A stretch of 64,000 nucleotides of DNA from assembly GCF_020510705.1 (NCBI RefSeq), contig NZ_CP075184.1, forward strand, positions 3,720,001 to 3,784,000, in the 5' to 3' direction. Within the stretch, counting starts at the first letter, position 1; every line of letters starts with the position of its first letter. The translations under genes were made by a program, and so were the position numbers. The notes beneath the pieces are model-generated. The model ran no database searches and was not told the origin of the DNA. It saw nothing but the letters and a program-made list of their open reading frames with translations. Shown piece after piece: positions 28,283 to 34,490 of the stretch. Source of the stretch: Acidovorax radicis. Its GTDB lineage: Bacteria > Pseudomonadota > Gammaproteobacteria > Burkholderiales > Burkholderiaceae_C.

Positions 28283-28993
28283 TTAACGTTTCACCACCGC
28301 AAAGGCATTGGCCGAAATGGGATTGCCTTGGCTATCGCGCCATTGCTTTACTCGCCGCCTAATTTCCCGATCCGGCAACCCCGTTTTCTCAGCCATCAAT
28401 TGCATGGGTGCTATCTCGCCGTTAAATTTCGTGCGCAGTTCTGCCAGGCGTTGCCCATCCCATTCGGGGGCTATGTCCTTTTGAGCAAGACGCTTGGCGG
28501 GCGCAGCGCTGAGCACGGGCGTAAGGGTGGGGTCTTGCACTAGCGACAGCACCACCGCAGCAGGCGCAGCCACTGAGCCCCAACCCCACAGCTCGTGCGC
28601 CTTGTCCATGCGTATGGCCAGTGGATCAAGACAGTTGGCCGCGAAGTAATTGCACTCACTCGGGGACGCAGAATCGCCCCAAAGATCGCGCATGTGCGAC
28701 AGCGCACCAGCAAGGCCGCAGTCCTTCGGGTCGGGATTGGACTCGCGCCCAATGATGATCGGGTGCCAGGCAAAGTCATCACTACTGGTCAGCAAGCGCG
28801 CCAATTTGCCATCCGACACCATGTAAAGCCATCCTGCAGCATCGGGCGCCTGCAGCTTCTCACAAACATCATCGACCGCCATACTGCACGGCACCTGTTC
28901 GGTGTCCATGAGCCACTGCACAAGATCGGCCAGGCCCACCAGCCGCCCAGCTTTGGACCGGTCAAACGCCATGTGTCCATGCTTGCCCTTCAA
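28283..28993 (-). CDS. Unknown element protein with C-terminal helix-turn-helix-like region
   Basis: 236 residues if started at TTG 28993, which overlaps the TGA of a 19-codon leader frame; ATG 28972 would give 229. I do not recognise the family. The N-terminal half is acidic and tryptophan-containing (LADLVQWLMDTEQVPCSMAVDDVCEKLQ, DDFAWHPIIIGRESNPDPKDCG), and the end (LRTKFNGEIAPMQLMAEKTGLPDREIRRRVKQWRDSQ) looks like a DNA-binding helix pair. Similar proteins are, from memory, often found between RadC-like and AlpA-like genes in integrative elements. Function unknown. Confidence 0.75.
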   Translation of the reverse strand: MKGKHGHMAFDRSKAGRLVGLADLVQWLMDTEQVPCSMAVDDVCEKLQAPDAAGWLYMVSDGKLARLLTSSDDFAWHPIIIGRESNPDPKDCGLAGALSHMRDLWGDSASPSECNYFAANCLDPLAIRMDKAHELWGWGSVAAPAAVVLSLVQDPTLTPVLSAAPAKRLAQKDIAPEWDGQRLAELRTKFNGEIAPMQLMAEKTGLPDREIRRRVKQWRDSQGNPISANAFAVVKR

Positions 28994-29049
28994 TGTCCAT
29001 CCATGGGGATGACCTCGCCCGGCGCGAGCTTGCTGGTGCTATCTGTCAT
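28990..29049 (-). CDS. Short leader reading frame (19 codons) coupled to the next gene
   Basis: ATG at 29049 is preceded by a strong AAAAGGAAAAC ribosome site. The frame encodes MTDSTSKLAPGEVIPMDGH and ends in TGA at 28990-28992, which shares bases with the TTG start at 28991-28993 of the following gene. The arrangement is typical of translational coupling; the peptide itself may have no function. Confidence 0.55.
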   Translation of the reverse strand: MTDSTSKLAPGEVIPMDGH

Positions 29050-29085
29050 GGTTTTCCTTTTCTGAGTTCGCTTTGCCGGGGCGCC

Positions 29086-29637
29086 CTACATCAGCCGGTT
29101 CTCTGCAAAGCTGAAAGAGCCCCGGCCGCCAACAATGATGTGATCCAGCACCCGCACATCAACAAGCGCTAGTGTTTGTTTGAATGCCTGCGTTAAGGCC
29201 TTGTCTGCTGCGCTGGGGGTTAGTGATCCGCTGGGGTGGTTATGTGCCAGAACTACGGCCGCAGCGTTGTGGTGCATCGCTGTTTGAACAACCTCACGGG
29301 GGTAAACGCTGGTTTGCGTAAGCGTGCCCGTGAAGTGGCATTCAAAAGCAATCACCCCGTTCTGGCTGTCGAGGTACAACACAGCGAAGCGCTCGCATGG
29401 GTCAGCACCAATGTGCAGCGCTATGTAATCCCTTGCAGCATCAGGAGATGCAAGCATGTGGCCAGGCTCACGCAACCGGCTACCCAGAATTGCGAGGGCA
29501 CGCTCCACGGTGGAACGCTCTCGGGCCTGCAGGCCATAGCGCCAGCTTTGAACGCCATCTGCAACACCGTAGGCGGGAACAGTCTCACGCGCACGCAAAC
29601 GTGCGGTGCGGGGCTTTGCTGTAGGGGTTGCAGCCAT
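29086..29637 (-). CDS. RadC-like JAB-domain protein
   Basis: 183 residues. The JAMM metal site is complete: His132 and His134 in AHNHPSGSLTPSAAD with Asp145, and the upstream Glu is probably in FECHFTGTLTQTSVYPREVVQ. The domain belongs to the RadC/YkfG/YeeS group that is very common on integrative elements and prophages; the helix-hairpin-helix part of chromosomal RadC is missing. The biochemical role of mobile RadC proteins is unresolved; the old name DNA-repair protein is not supported. Confidence 0.9.
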   Translation of the reverse strand: MAATPTAKPRTARLRARETVPAYGVADGVQSWRYGLQARERSTVERALAILGSRLREPGHMLASPDAARDYIALHIGADPCERFAVLYLDSQNGVIAFECHFTGTLTQTSVYPREVVQTAMHHNAAAVVLAHNHPSGSLTPSAADKALTQAFKQTLALVDVRVLDHIIVGGRGSFSFAENRLM

Positions 29638-29639
29638 TA

Positions 29640-29987
29640 CTAGCCCCTTCCTTTTGTGGAGCCAATCGACGCGGTGCCACTTGCATCACATGCCAGGTCG
29701 AACCCCGTTTGAATGGATGCCGCCAGGGCGCTCGCCGCGTCCAACACATGGGCAATAGCCCACGGTGCATCTGGCTTGTCTCCCTCCCCGATGGAAATAG
29801 CAACGTCTGCAACGCTCGCGCCAGCGGCTCCAATGAGAAGGGACAACGTTTGCAATGCATCCGACAGCGGTATGCCCGACTGCACTGCAAACAGCTCAGG
29901 AAGGCCGCCCATGCAAAAGGGCTGATGCGCTGTAACTGCCTGCGCAATGGCAAGGCCAGAGGCTGGGGCTTTGGTTGTGGTCGCCAT
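29640..29987 (-). CDS. Small DUF3077-like protein A
   Basis: 115 residues. LFAVQSGIPLSDALQTLSLLIGAAGASVADVAIS recalls the DUF3077 pattern of small proteins in Pseudomonas and related bacteria. The next gene in the operon (29991-30233) and this one look like distant relatives, as both have an expression of the form L(S)xLxxxxxVxL...LACADAL. Spacing is tight: three bases to the previous gene and two before radC. Function unknown. Confidence 0.65.
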   Translation of the reverse strand: MATTTKAPASGLAIAQAVTAHQPFCMGGLPELFAVQSGIPLSDALQTLSLLIGAAGASVADVAISIGEGDKPDAPWAIAHVLDAASALAASIQTGFDLACDASGTASIGSTKGRG

Positions 29988-29990
29988 GGC

Positions 29991-30233
29991 TCAGGCCCTC
30001 CCTTGCAGAGCATCCGCACAGGCAAGCAGCTCAACAGCCACGGCCCGCGCTTGCTCGGGCGAAAACTCCAGGTACACGCTCATGCAGTCGCGCAGCATGG
30101 ACAAATCGACAAGGCGCGTTGATCGTGTGGCGGCGATGCTCAAATGCCCAGCGCCAGGCAGGTTTGCAGACGACTCGCGCACCCGGAGCGATCCGGCCTG
30201 ATGTTCGCGCGTGGTGAAGGTAATGCCGCTCAT
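29991..30233 (-). CDS. Small element protein B, unknown
   Basis: 80 residues from ATG 30233, overlapping the previous gene by ATGA. It ends in YLEFSPEQARAVAVELLACADALQGRA, an amphipathic helix. No family recognised. Part of the tightly packed operon 30487 to 24657. Confidence 0.65.
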   Translation of the reverse strand: MSGITFTTREHQAGSLRVRESSANLPGAGHLSIAATRSTRLVDLSMLRDCMSVYLEFSPEQARAVAVELLACADALQGRA

Positions 30234-30487
30234 GCTGCACCCCCTTGCGTGCTGGGGCTTGTGCACACGTCTGCACTGCCCAGGCTTCGCAGTGCTGCCA
30301 GGGCCTGCACTGCCTTGCGGGCTGCGCCTGGCACATTGGCTTGTGGCTGGCGCAGGTAGTGCAACGCCATGGCCAAGGCGTTGTGTGCGTCTGCATACAA
30401 CTGGATCGGGTCGGGGGCTCCAAGGCGGGCGCCTTGGAGGCTGGTGGGCGCAGCGCTGCGGCTGGCCAGGGTGATGACGGTTGTCAT
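30230..30487 (-). CDS. Small element protein C, unknown
   Basis: 85 residues from ATG 30487. The middle (PDPIQLYADAHNALAMALHYLRQPQANVPGAARKAVQALAALRSL) is predicted helical. The ribosome site is GAGCAAGAAGCC, weak. It is the first gene after the repeat-rich leader at 30488-30723 and overlaps the next gene by ATGA. No family recognised. Confidence 0.6.
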   Translation of the reverse strand: MTTVITLASRSAAPTSLQGARLGAPDPIQLYADAHNALAMALHYLRQPQANVPGAARKAVQALAALRSLGSADVCTSPSTQGGAA

Positions 30488-30723
30488 GGCTTCTTGCTCC
30501 TATTCGAGACTTGAAACCACCGGCCGCGTTTTCAAGCGCGACAGGTGGGCGGGATGTTGAAAACACGCGAATAGACGTGCGCCAGGTGTTGCCACTCTGA
30601 CCATCCCGCCCGAAACTTTGAACGCGGCACAGGGCCGTGTTTGCAGAATGCAGACGTGACAAAACCTCACTATCGGGGAGGTTGCGCCGCTATTCGAAAA
30701 GGTGTTTTCAAGCACCGACCCCG
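30488..30723 (-). other. Repeat-rich leader of the element operon, possible regulatory RNA
   Basis: Contains a perfect 10-bp inverted repeat GGGCGGGATG (30547-30556) with CATCCCGCCC (30602-30611), a hairpin AACCTC/GAGGTT (30663-30668 with 30678-30683) and a hairpin GGTG/CACC at 30701-30716. The pair CTATTCG plus GTTTTCAA occurs three times: near 30510 and 30529, near 30568 and 30557 in reverse, and near 30690 and 30704. A 71-residue GTG-started frame (30500-30715) exists but may only reflect selection on the RNA. The layout resembles the immunity leader of P4-like satellites, where a small RNA pairs with the leader. Confidence 0.5.
30500..30715 (-). CDS. Doubtful small reading frame in the leader
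   Basis: 71 codons from GTG 30715, with no good ribosome site. The peptide (FCHVCILQTRPCAAFKVSGGMVRVATPGARLFACFQHPAHLSRLKTRPVV) looks like the short frames often annotated in the leader of P4-like operons. It could be a real Ash-like peptide or a by-product of conserved RNA structure. I favour the second. Confidence 0.3.
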   Translation of the reverse strand: MLENTFSNSGATSPIVRFCHVCILQTRPCAAFKVSGGMVRVATPGARLFACFQHPAHLSRLKTRPVVSSLE

Positions 30724-31068
30724 TTAGGGGCTACCCTGATTATGCATGGCAGTTGGCAACGTTGGCAACTGCGGCAGGGGGCGCCTCTTTCGCCCACGCG
30801 CTGCGGGCTGGGTACCCTGCACCAGTAAGGCAGCGCCTTTGACTGCTGCCGCAGCACGCTCACGCTCACGCTCTAAAGCTGCGCGCCGCTCTGCGGCTTG
30901 CTCAAGCGCCAGGACATGCAAGCGCTCGTGAAACGCTTGTGCAGGGATCACCCAGCGCCTACCGAACTTCACGCCGGGAAGCTGCCCCGCGTTGAATTGC
31001 ACGGCTGCGGTATCCGGGTCACATTGGAGCAACTCTGCAACCTGTTCAATGGTCAATATCTCGGCCAT
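30724..31068 (-). CDS. Excisionase-type helix-turn-helix protein
   Basis: 114 residues from ATG 31068. The N-terminal 45 residues MAEILTIEQVAELLQCDPDTAAVQFNAGQLPGVKFGRRWVIPAQAFHERL form the HTH_17/Xis-like winged helix; the following part is a charged coiled helix (LEQAAERRAALERERERAAAAV) and a basic tail (ARGRKRRPLPQLP). Such proteins direct excision or transcription. Upstream extension of the frame to 31155 lacks conservation. Confidence 0.8.
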   Translation of the reverse strand: MAEILTIEQVAELLQCDPDTAAVQFNAGQLPGVKFGRRWVIPAQAFHERLHVLALEQAAERRAALERERERAAAAVKGAALLVQGTQPAARGRKRRPLPQLPTLPTAMHNQGSP

Positions 31069-31075
31069 GGCGTGC

Positions 31076-31357
31076 TCACGTCCAGGACTTCCACAGCGCA
31101 AGCGCAGAGACTGCCAGCGCCAGCCACGACACCCAAACGGCACGCGCTGCAGCATCTGCCTGTCTTATGGCAGACCCTTCCGGCGTTCGCATGTAGGCTT
31201 TGTGCCGCCGCTTTGCCTCGCGCCTGACCCAGCGCACCACTTCTGCATGCTCTTGCGGGTCTGAAAAATCGCCACGCGCCAACATCTGAGTGATGAGTGG
31301 CAGCCCCTTACTTGTGTTGCTCAAAGCGATTAAACGCTTTTCCAATTCAGGCTTCAT
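31076..31357 (-). CDS. Small protein with C-terminal membrane helix
   Basis: 93 residues. A charged helical N-terminal part (MKPELEKRLIALSNTSKG ... VVRWVRREAKRRHKAYMRTPEGSAIRQADAA) is followed by one hydrophobic segment at the very end (AVWVSWLALAVSALALWKSW), so it is a candidate tail-anchored protein. No family recognised. It lies between two HTH genes in the same direction. Confidence 0.65.
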   Translation of the reverse strand: MKPELEKRLIALSNTSKGLPLITQMLARGDFSDPQEHAEVVRWVRREAKRRHKAYMRTPEGSAIRQADAAARAVWVSWLALAVSALALWKSWT

Positions 31358-31395
31358 CTATCGCCTTTCAGCATAGGTTTCAAAGTCACGGGTTT

Positions 31396-31677
31396 TCAAT
31401 CATCCCCAGCAGGCGGCACCAGATACGCGGCCTGCAGGCGCTGCAAGTCCTGCAGATACCAGTGCCCCGCACGGGGGCTGGGTGGCGCCTGGTGGGCGGC
31501 TTGGAGACGGTGCAAGTCCAACAGCAGCCCCAAGTGCTGCGGCACCCATCCGGGTATCTCCACTCCCTCATTGCGCCAGCGGCTGGGGGTGTTGCGATGC
31601 AACCCAGTAGCCCGGCAAAACTCGCTTACCTTCCAGCCCAGCGCCTCAAGCGCAGCATCGAATTCATCAAGCGTCAT
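31396..31677 (-). CDS. Cro/CI-like helix-turn-helix protein
   Basis: 93 residues. MTLDEFDAALEALGWKVSEFCRATGLHRNTPSRWRNEGVEIPGWVPQHLGLLLDLHRL is a lambda-repressor-type HTH followed by a proline-rich tail. It is the first gene after the putative origin region and is preceded at 31723-31756 by the inverted repeat ATAGTGTGC/GCACACTAT around TATATGCATA, a likely promoter-operator for self-regulation. Confidence 0.75.
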   Translation of the reverse strand: MTLDEFDAALEALGWKVSEFCRATGLHRNTPSRWRNEGVEIPGWVPQHLGLLLDLHRLQAAHQAPPSPRAGHWYLQDLQRLQAAYLVPPAGDD

Positions 31678-31722
31678 ACGTTAGTGCCCTTCCTAAAATT
31701 GCAATTGTGGCATGAACTCCCG

Positions 31723-31756
31723 ATAGTGTGCAAAATATATGCATAGCGCACACTAT
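31723..31756. promoter_or_regulatory. Operator-like inverted repeat upstream of the Cro-like gene
   Basis: ATAGTGTGC (31723-31731) and GCACACTAT (31748-31756) flank the AT-rich AAAATATATGCATAGC. A -10-like TATATGC lies in the middle, so a repressor bound here would block transcription of the HTH gene at 31677. Confidence 0.6.
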
Positions 31757-31769
31757 TTAACATAACGCC

Positions 31770-31906
31770 CGTCGTATCTACTGTGCATTGTGGATAACTT
31801 TCGCACATTATCGGGAAACATAGCATCCATGCGGGTTTGCGGCCGGTGCCCATTTGCCTATTTTTTGCGCACGATAGATGGAAAAGTTATCCACAGCGAT
31901 ACGACG
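31770..31906. other. Putative replication origin: inverted repeat with two DnaA boxes
   Basis: TGTGGATAA at 31789-31797 and TTATCCACA at 31887-31895 are perfect 9-mer DnaA boxes in opposite orientation. CGTCGTATC (31770-31778) and GATACGACG (31898-31906) enclose them, and CTTTCGCAC/ATTATCG versus CGATAGA-GAAAAG continue the imperfect symmetry inward. The stretch between is AT-rich (for example CCTATTTTTTGC). Proximity to a primase-helicase gene set supports an origin. Confidence 0.55.
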
Positions 31907-32004
31907 CCACCACCCCTAGGGTCGCCCGCATCTGCGCATGCGGCAACATTTGGGAATGATTCTCAATAAGTAAATTTGCCACGTCATCGGCTAGTAAATG
32001 CAGG

Positions 32005-32018
32005 TGCACACGTGTGCA
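32005..32018. repeat. 14-bp palindrome TGCACACGTGTGCA
   Basis: Perfect palindrome. The 18-mer GTGCACACGTGTGCATGC (32004-32021) recurs with one change (A for G) at 24608-24625 on the other side of the element genes, in the same orientation. Confidence 0.6.
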
Positions 32019-32196
32019 TGCCCGCCCGTCCCGGTAGGTGGTTCCAGGGGAAGGCCCTCACGCGCTCATTTCCACAAATGTGCATGCACGTGCGCAGCGG
32101 ACGGCGGCGAGCGAAGGCGCTGGAGACAGGGCAGCGAAGGGGCAAGAGCAGGGAAAACAAGGGTATGTATGAGTGAATTTTCTCACTATGTAAAAG

Positions 32197-32301
32197 TGTT
32201 CCCACTCTGTTCCCAGAGTGTTCCCACGTTGTTCCCATTGGCGACTATCCAGTAAGCCGCGCAATGCCTACATTCCGTGCGCTTGTTCCCACTGTTCCCA
32301 C
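32197..32301 (-). repeat. Iteron-like TGTTCCCAC cluster, right
   Basis: Copies at 32197-32205, 32208-32216, 32219-32227, 32230-32238, 32284-32292 and 32293-32301. The first four are spaced 11 bp apart (one helical turn), and the last two are tandem. The units are the reverse complement of the GTGGGAACA units at 24308-24397; two units deviate in the last base. Confidence 0.85.
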
Positions 32302-32402
32302 GGTTTTCAGTGGAATGGTTCCGAAGGAAATGCAATAGACCATCCCCGCGCCCATGAAAAAAGGGCCTCGCAACCCTTGTGGAGTGGTGCTGGAGCGGGC
32401 AC

Positions 32403-33608
32403 TCAGGCGGCACGCTGGGGCATCTTCACCACGTTGCCCGCCTTGCGGCCGTCTAGGTAGTCGGCCCACCACTGCATCAGGCGCTCGCGGTCCTTCATGT
32501 AGGTGCTGCGGTGATAGGCGGCGCGGATTTCGTTTTGCTCCTTGTGGGCGAGCTGGCGCTCGATCACATCGGGGTTCCAGCCGCACTCATTGGCCACCGT
32601 GGAGAACAACGCCCGAAACCCGTGGGCCGTGGCCGTGTTCTTGTAGCCCATGCGGGCCAGGGCCGAATTAAAGGTGTTTTCGCTCAGGGACTTGCTTGGG
32701 TAAACGGGGCTGGGGAAGGTCAGCTCACGCCCACCGCTCAGGGCCTGCATGCTGCGCAGCACCTCCACGGCCTGGTGTGACAGGGGCACGCGGTGCTCTG
32801 CCCGCATCTTCATGCGCTCGGCAGGGATCACCCACAGCGCCGCATCAAGGTCGAACTCTGCCCACCGTGCCCCGCGCACCTCGCCCGGCCGCGTGGCCGT
32901 GAGGATCACCATGCGCAGGGCGTGCACGGTGTGGGGGTCACCTTCGTAGGCGTCCAGCTTGCGCAGGAACTCGGGCAGCTCCTTGTCAGCCATGGCGGCC
33001 CGGTGTTGCACCTCGCGGGGCTTGAGGATTTCAGACAGCACCAGATCCAACATGGGGTTTGTGGCGATGCGCTCATGGATCACCGCCCAGCGGTACACCG
33101 CCTTAACCCGCTGCAGCACCCGGCCTGCCTGGTCGGATGCGCCGCGCGTTTCGATCTTCACGATGGCGTTCCGCACCTCGCCCGGCTTGATGCTGGCCAT
33201 GGGCCGGGCGCCCAGCGTGGGGAAAATGTCGGCGGCCAAAGACCCCAACACGCGCCCCGCCGTTTCGGGCTCCCACCGGGCCGCCTGGTGCTGGTGCCAG
33301 GCACGCGCCACGGCCTCAAAGGTGTTGATCGATTCGTGGACGGCCTGTGCCTTGGTTGCCTTGCGCCGCTCGCTAGGGTCGCCGCCGCTGGCGAGCATCG
33401 TGCGGGCGTCTGCAGCCTGGTCGCGTGCATCCTTGAGCCCCACGGCTGGATACACTCCCAGCGCAAGCAGCTTCTCTTTCCCCCCATGTCGATATTTCAA
33501 ACGCCAGTAACGCCCGCCCGCTTTGGTCAGGTCCAGGAACAACCCGCCACCGTCAAAGTATTTGCCGGGCTCGGTCAGGTTGCGCAGTTTGGCGTCTGTC
33601 AGCTTCAT
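32403..33608 (-). CDS. Tyrosine-type integrase (P4 integrase family)
   Basis: 401 residues. N-terminal arm-binding domain (MKLTDAKLRNLTEPGKYFDGGGLFL, the DUF4102 type), core-binding domain about 90-190, then the catalytic domain with Arg240 (TATRPGEVRGARW), His329-Gly-Phe-Arg332 (AHGFRALFST), His355 (QLAHKEQ) and the probable nucleophile Tyr365 (IRAAYHRSTYMKDRERLMQWWADYLDG). All catalytic residues are present, so the enzyme should be active. It lies at the end of the element far from the tRNA gene and points inward. GGGGGTACATTT motifs just upstream of its start may be its arm sites. Confidence 0.95.
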   Translation of the reverse strand: MKLTDAKLRNLTEPGKYFDGGGLFLDLTKAGGRYWRLKYRHGGKEKLLALGVYPAVGLKDARDQAADARTMLASGGDPSERRKATKAQAVHESINTFEAVARAWHQHQAARWEPETAGRVLGSLAADIFPTLGARPMASIKPGEVRNAIVKIETRGASDQAGRVLQRVKAVYRWAVIHERIATNPMLDLVLSEILKPREVQHRAAMADKELPEFLRKLDAYEGDPHTVHALRMVILTATRPGEVRGARWAEFDLDAALWVIPAERMKMRAEHRVPLSHQAVEVLRSMQALSGGRELTFPSPVYPSKSLSENTFNSALARMGYKNTATAHGFRALFSTVANECGWNPDVIERQLAHKEQNEIRAAYHRSTYMKDRERLMQWWADYLDGRKAGNVVKMPQRAA

Positions 33609-33612
33609 GGTG

Positions 33613-33655
33613 GGGGGTATCCTTCGCAGTCTGGGGGTACATTTGGGGGTACATT
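33613..33655. repeat. Right GGGGGTACATTT repeats, possible integrase arm sites
   Basis: GGGGGTA at 33613-33619, then GGGGGTACATTTGGGGGT at 33633-33650 with a further ACATT. The 18-mer is identical, and in the same orientation, to 23871-23888 near the left end. It lies immediately before the integrase ATG. Confidence 0.75.
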
Positions 33656-33721
33656 CTGCGAAAAGTCAAACCACACCCAGCATTCATGCGCGTTTCAAGG
33701 CAAAGTGCGGGTGCGGCCTCG

Positions 33722-33736
33722 CCACAGATAAGGCCG
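33722..33736. other. Right attachment site (attR core)
   Basis: CCACAGATAAGGCCG, identical to 23754-23768. The preceding CGGCCTCG (33714-33721) matches the T-arm end of tRNA-Leu. Confidence 0.75.
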
Positions 33737-33765
33737 GTAGCTTCCACGAGCTACCGGCCTTTTCG
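33730..33765 (+). terminator. Probable original tRNA-Leu terminator, now displaced
   Basis: Stem AAGGCCGGTAGC / GCTACCGGCCTT (33730-33741 with 33750-33761) then TTTTCG. It starts inside attR and so is likely the terminator that followed tRNA-Leu before insertion. Confidence 0.75.
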
Positions 33766-33870
33766 TTGCCCGTGTGAGACGTCTAAAGAGCCGGCAAGCT
33801 ACCGCGGCCGCAATAGCCAAGACCTGATTTTTTGTCGCGGGCACGGCGGCGGCACAGCGACATTCCCGCC

Positions 33871-33984
33871 ATGACCACACAAGACCTGATCGCACATGCC
33901 ACGGTACTCGCCTACCGGCTGGCGGGGTACGCGCTGCAGAACATGGCGGAAGACGCCGCCTTGCTGGCGCTGATGTTCTGTTGA
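33871..33984 (+). CDS. Possible 37-residue protein
   Basis: ATG 33871 to TGA 33984, MTTQDLIAHATVLAYRLAGYALQ then NMAEDAALLALMFC. It is helical and slightly hydrophobic; no clear ribosome-binding site precedes it. High third-position GC speaks for coding, but the length leaves much doubt. Confidence 0.35.
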   Translation: MTTQDLIAHATVLAYRLAGYALQNMAEDAALLALMFC

Positions 33985-34064
33985 GTGCGGTGAATGCCTT
34001 GCGGCCCCCAGTCAATGTGGGTTGGTGCAGCGCGTTCAGAACGCGGCCCTGGCGTTCGCACCCA

Positions 34065-34400
34065 TTAGCGCACCACCAGCATCAAAAATCCTGCTCGTAG
34101 CCCTTGAGTGACTGGGGCCAGCCACACAACCTGGGGCTTGGCCTGGGTCAGCACTTTGTCGAGCTGGGTACGCACAGCGCCATAGATACAGCAAGCGCGA
34201 TCGGGGACGATGGAAGACAGCGATCGCTGCTGCACAGATTGCAGCAGCTCGTCGTGCTGGGGCAGCATGGCGTCACAGTGCCATTGGTGCAATTCGCCCA
34301 ACGCACCATGCAGGCGCTCTGCCTGGATTTGCGGCGGGTCGAGAGGCGTATCAGTGTTGCAGGCCAGGGACGCCCCGCAACCACCGCCTGCCAGGGCCAA
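34065..34400 (-). CDS. Hypothetical protein, possible lipoprotein
   Basis: 111 residues from TTG 34400, the only start codon in the frame. The beginning LALAGGGCGASLACNTDTPLDPP could be the end of a lipoprotein signal, but the lipobox is not canonical and the signal would be too short. The rest is helical (ERLHGALGELHQWHCDAMLPQHDELLQSVQQ) with five Cys. Codon use is of the host type. Not recognised; the true start may be missing because of a mutation. Confidence 0.4.
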   Translation of the reverse strand: MALAGGGCGASLACNTDTPLDPPQIQAERLHGALGELHQWHCDAMLPQHDELLQSVQQRSLSSIVPDRACCIYGAVRTQLDKVLTQAKPQVVWLAPVTQGLRAGFLMLVVR

Positions 34401-34490
34401 GACCCGGCCCAGGCAACAGGATTGACTGCCGCCAGACGCCCGCTGCCACAGGCCTGTGGGAAAGCCGGCGCCCAGGTGCGCGGGTCTGCC

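Larger units (their letters stand above)
31678..32402. other. Right non-coding region of the element: putative origin and repeats
   Basis: 725 bases with no supported gene. From left to right: operator-like inverted repeat (31723-31756), a long imperfect inverted repeat with two DnaA boxes (31770-31906), a palindrome TGCACACGTGTGCA (32005-32018), and six TGTTCCCA motifs (32197-32301) before the integrase stop. Each is described separately. Confidence 0.7.
23754..33736. mobile_element. 10-kb integrative element at tRNA-Leu with P4-like replication module
   Basis: Bounded by a direct repeat CCACAGATAAGGCCG at 23754-23768 (overlapping the tRNA CCA end) and 33722-33736; CGGCCTCG precedes the core at both ends, four bases closer at the right. 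Contents: tyrosine integrase next to the right end, a Cro-type HTH gene, an excisionase-like HTH gene, an AlpA-like regulator, a RadC-like protein, a primase-helicase and small unknown genes, almost all on the minus strand. No capsid, tail, conjugation or toxin genes are recognised. Gene set and order fit satellite-like or plasmid-like elements of the phage P4 kind. Whether it still excises is unknown. Confidence 0.88.

Noticed and set aside
23754..33736. Complete prophage
   Set aside because: Length is only 10 kb and no capsid, terminase, tail or lysis gene can be recognised; a satellite or plasmid-like element fits better.
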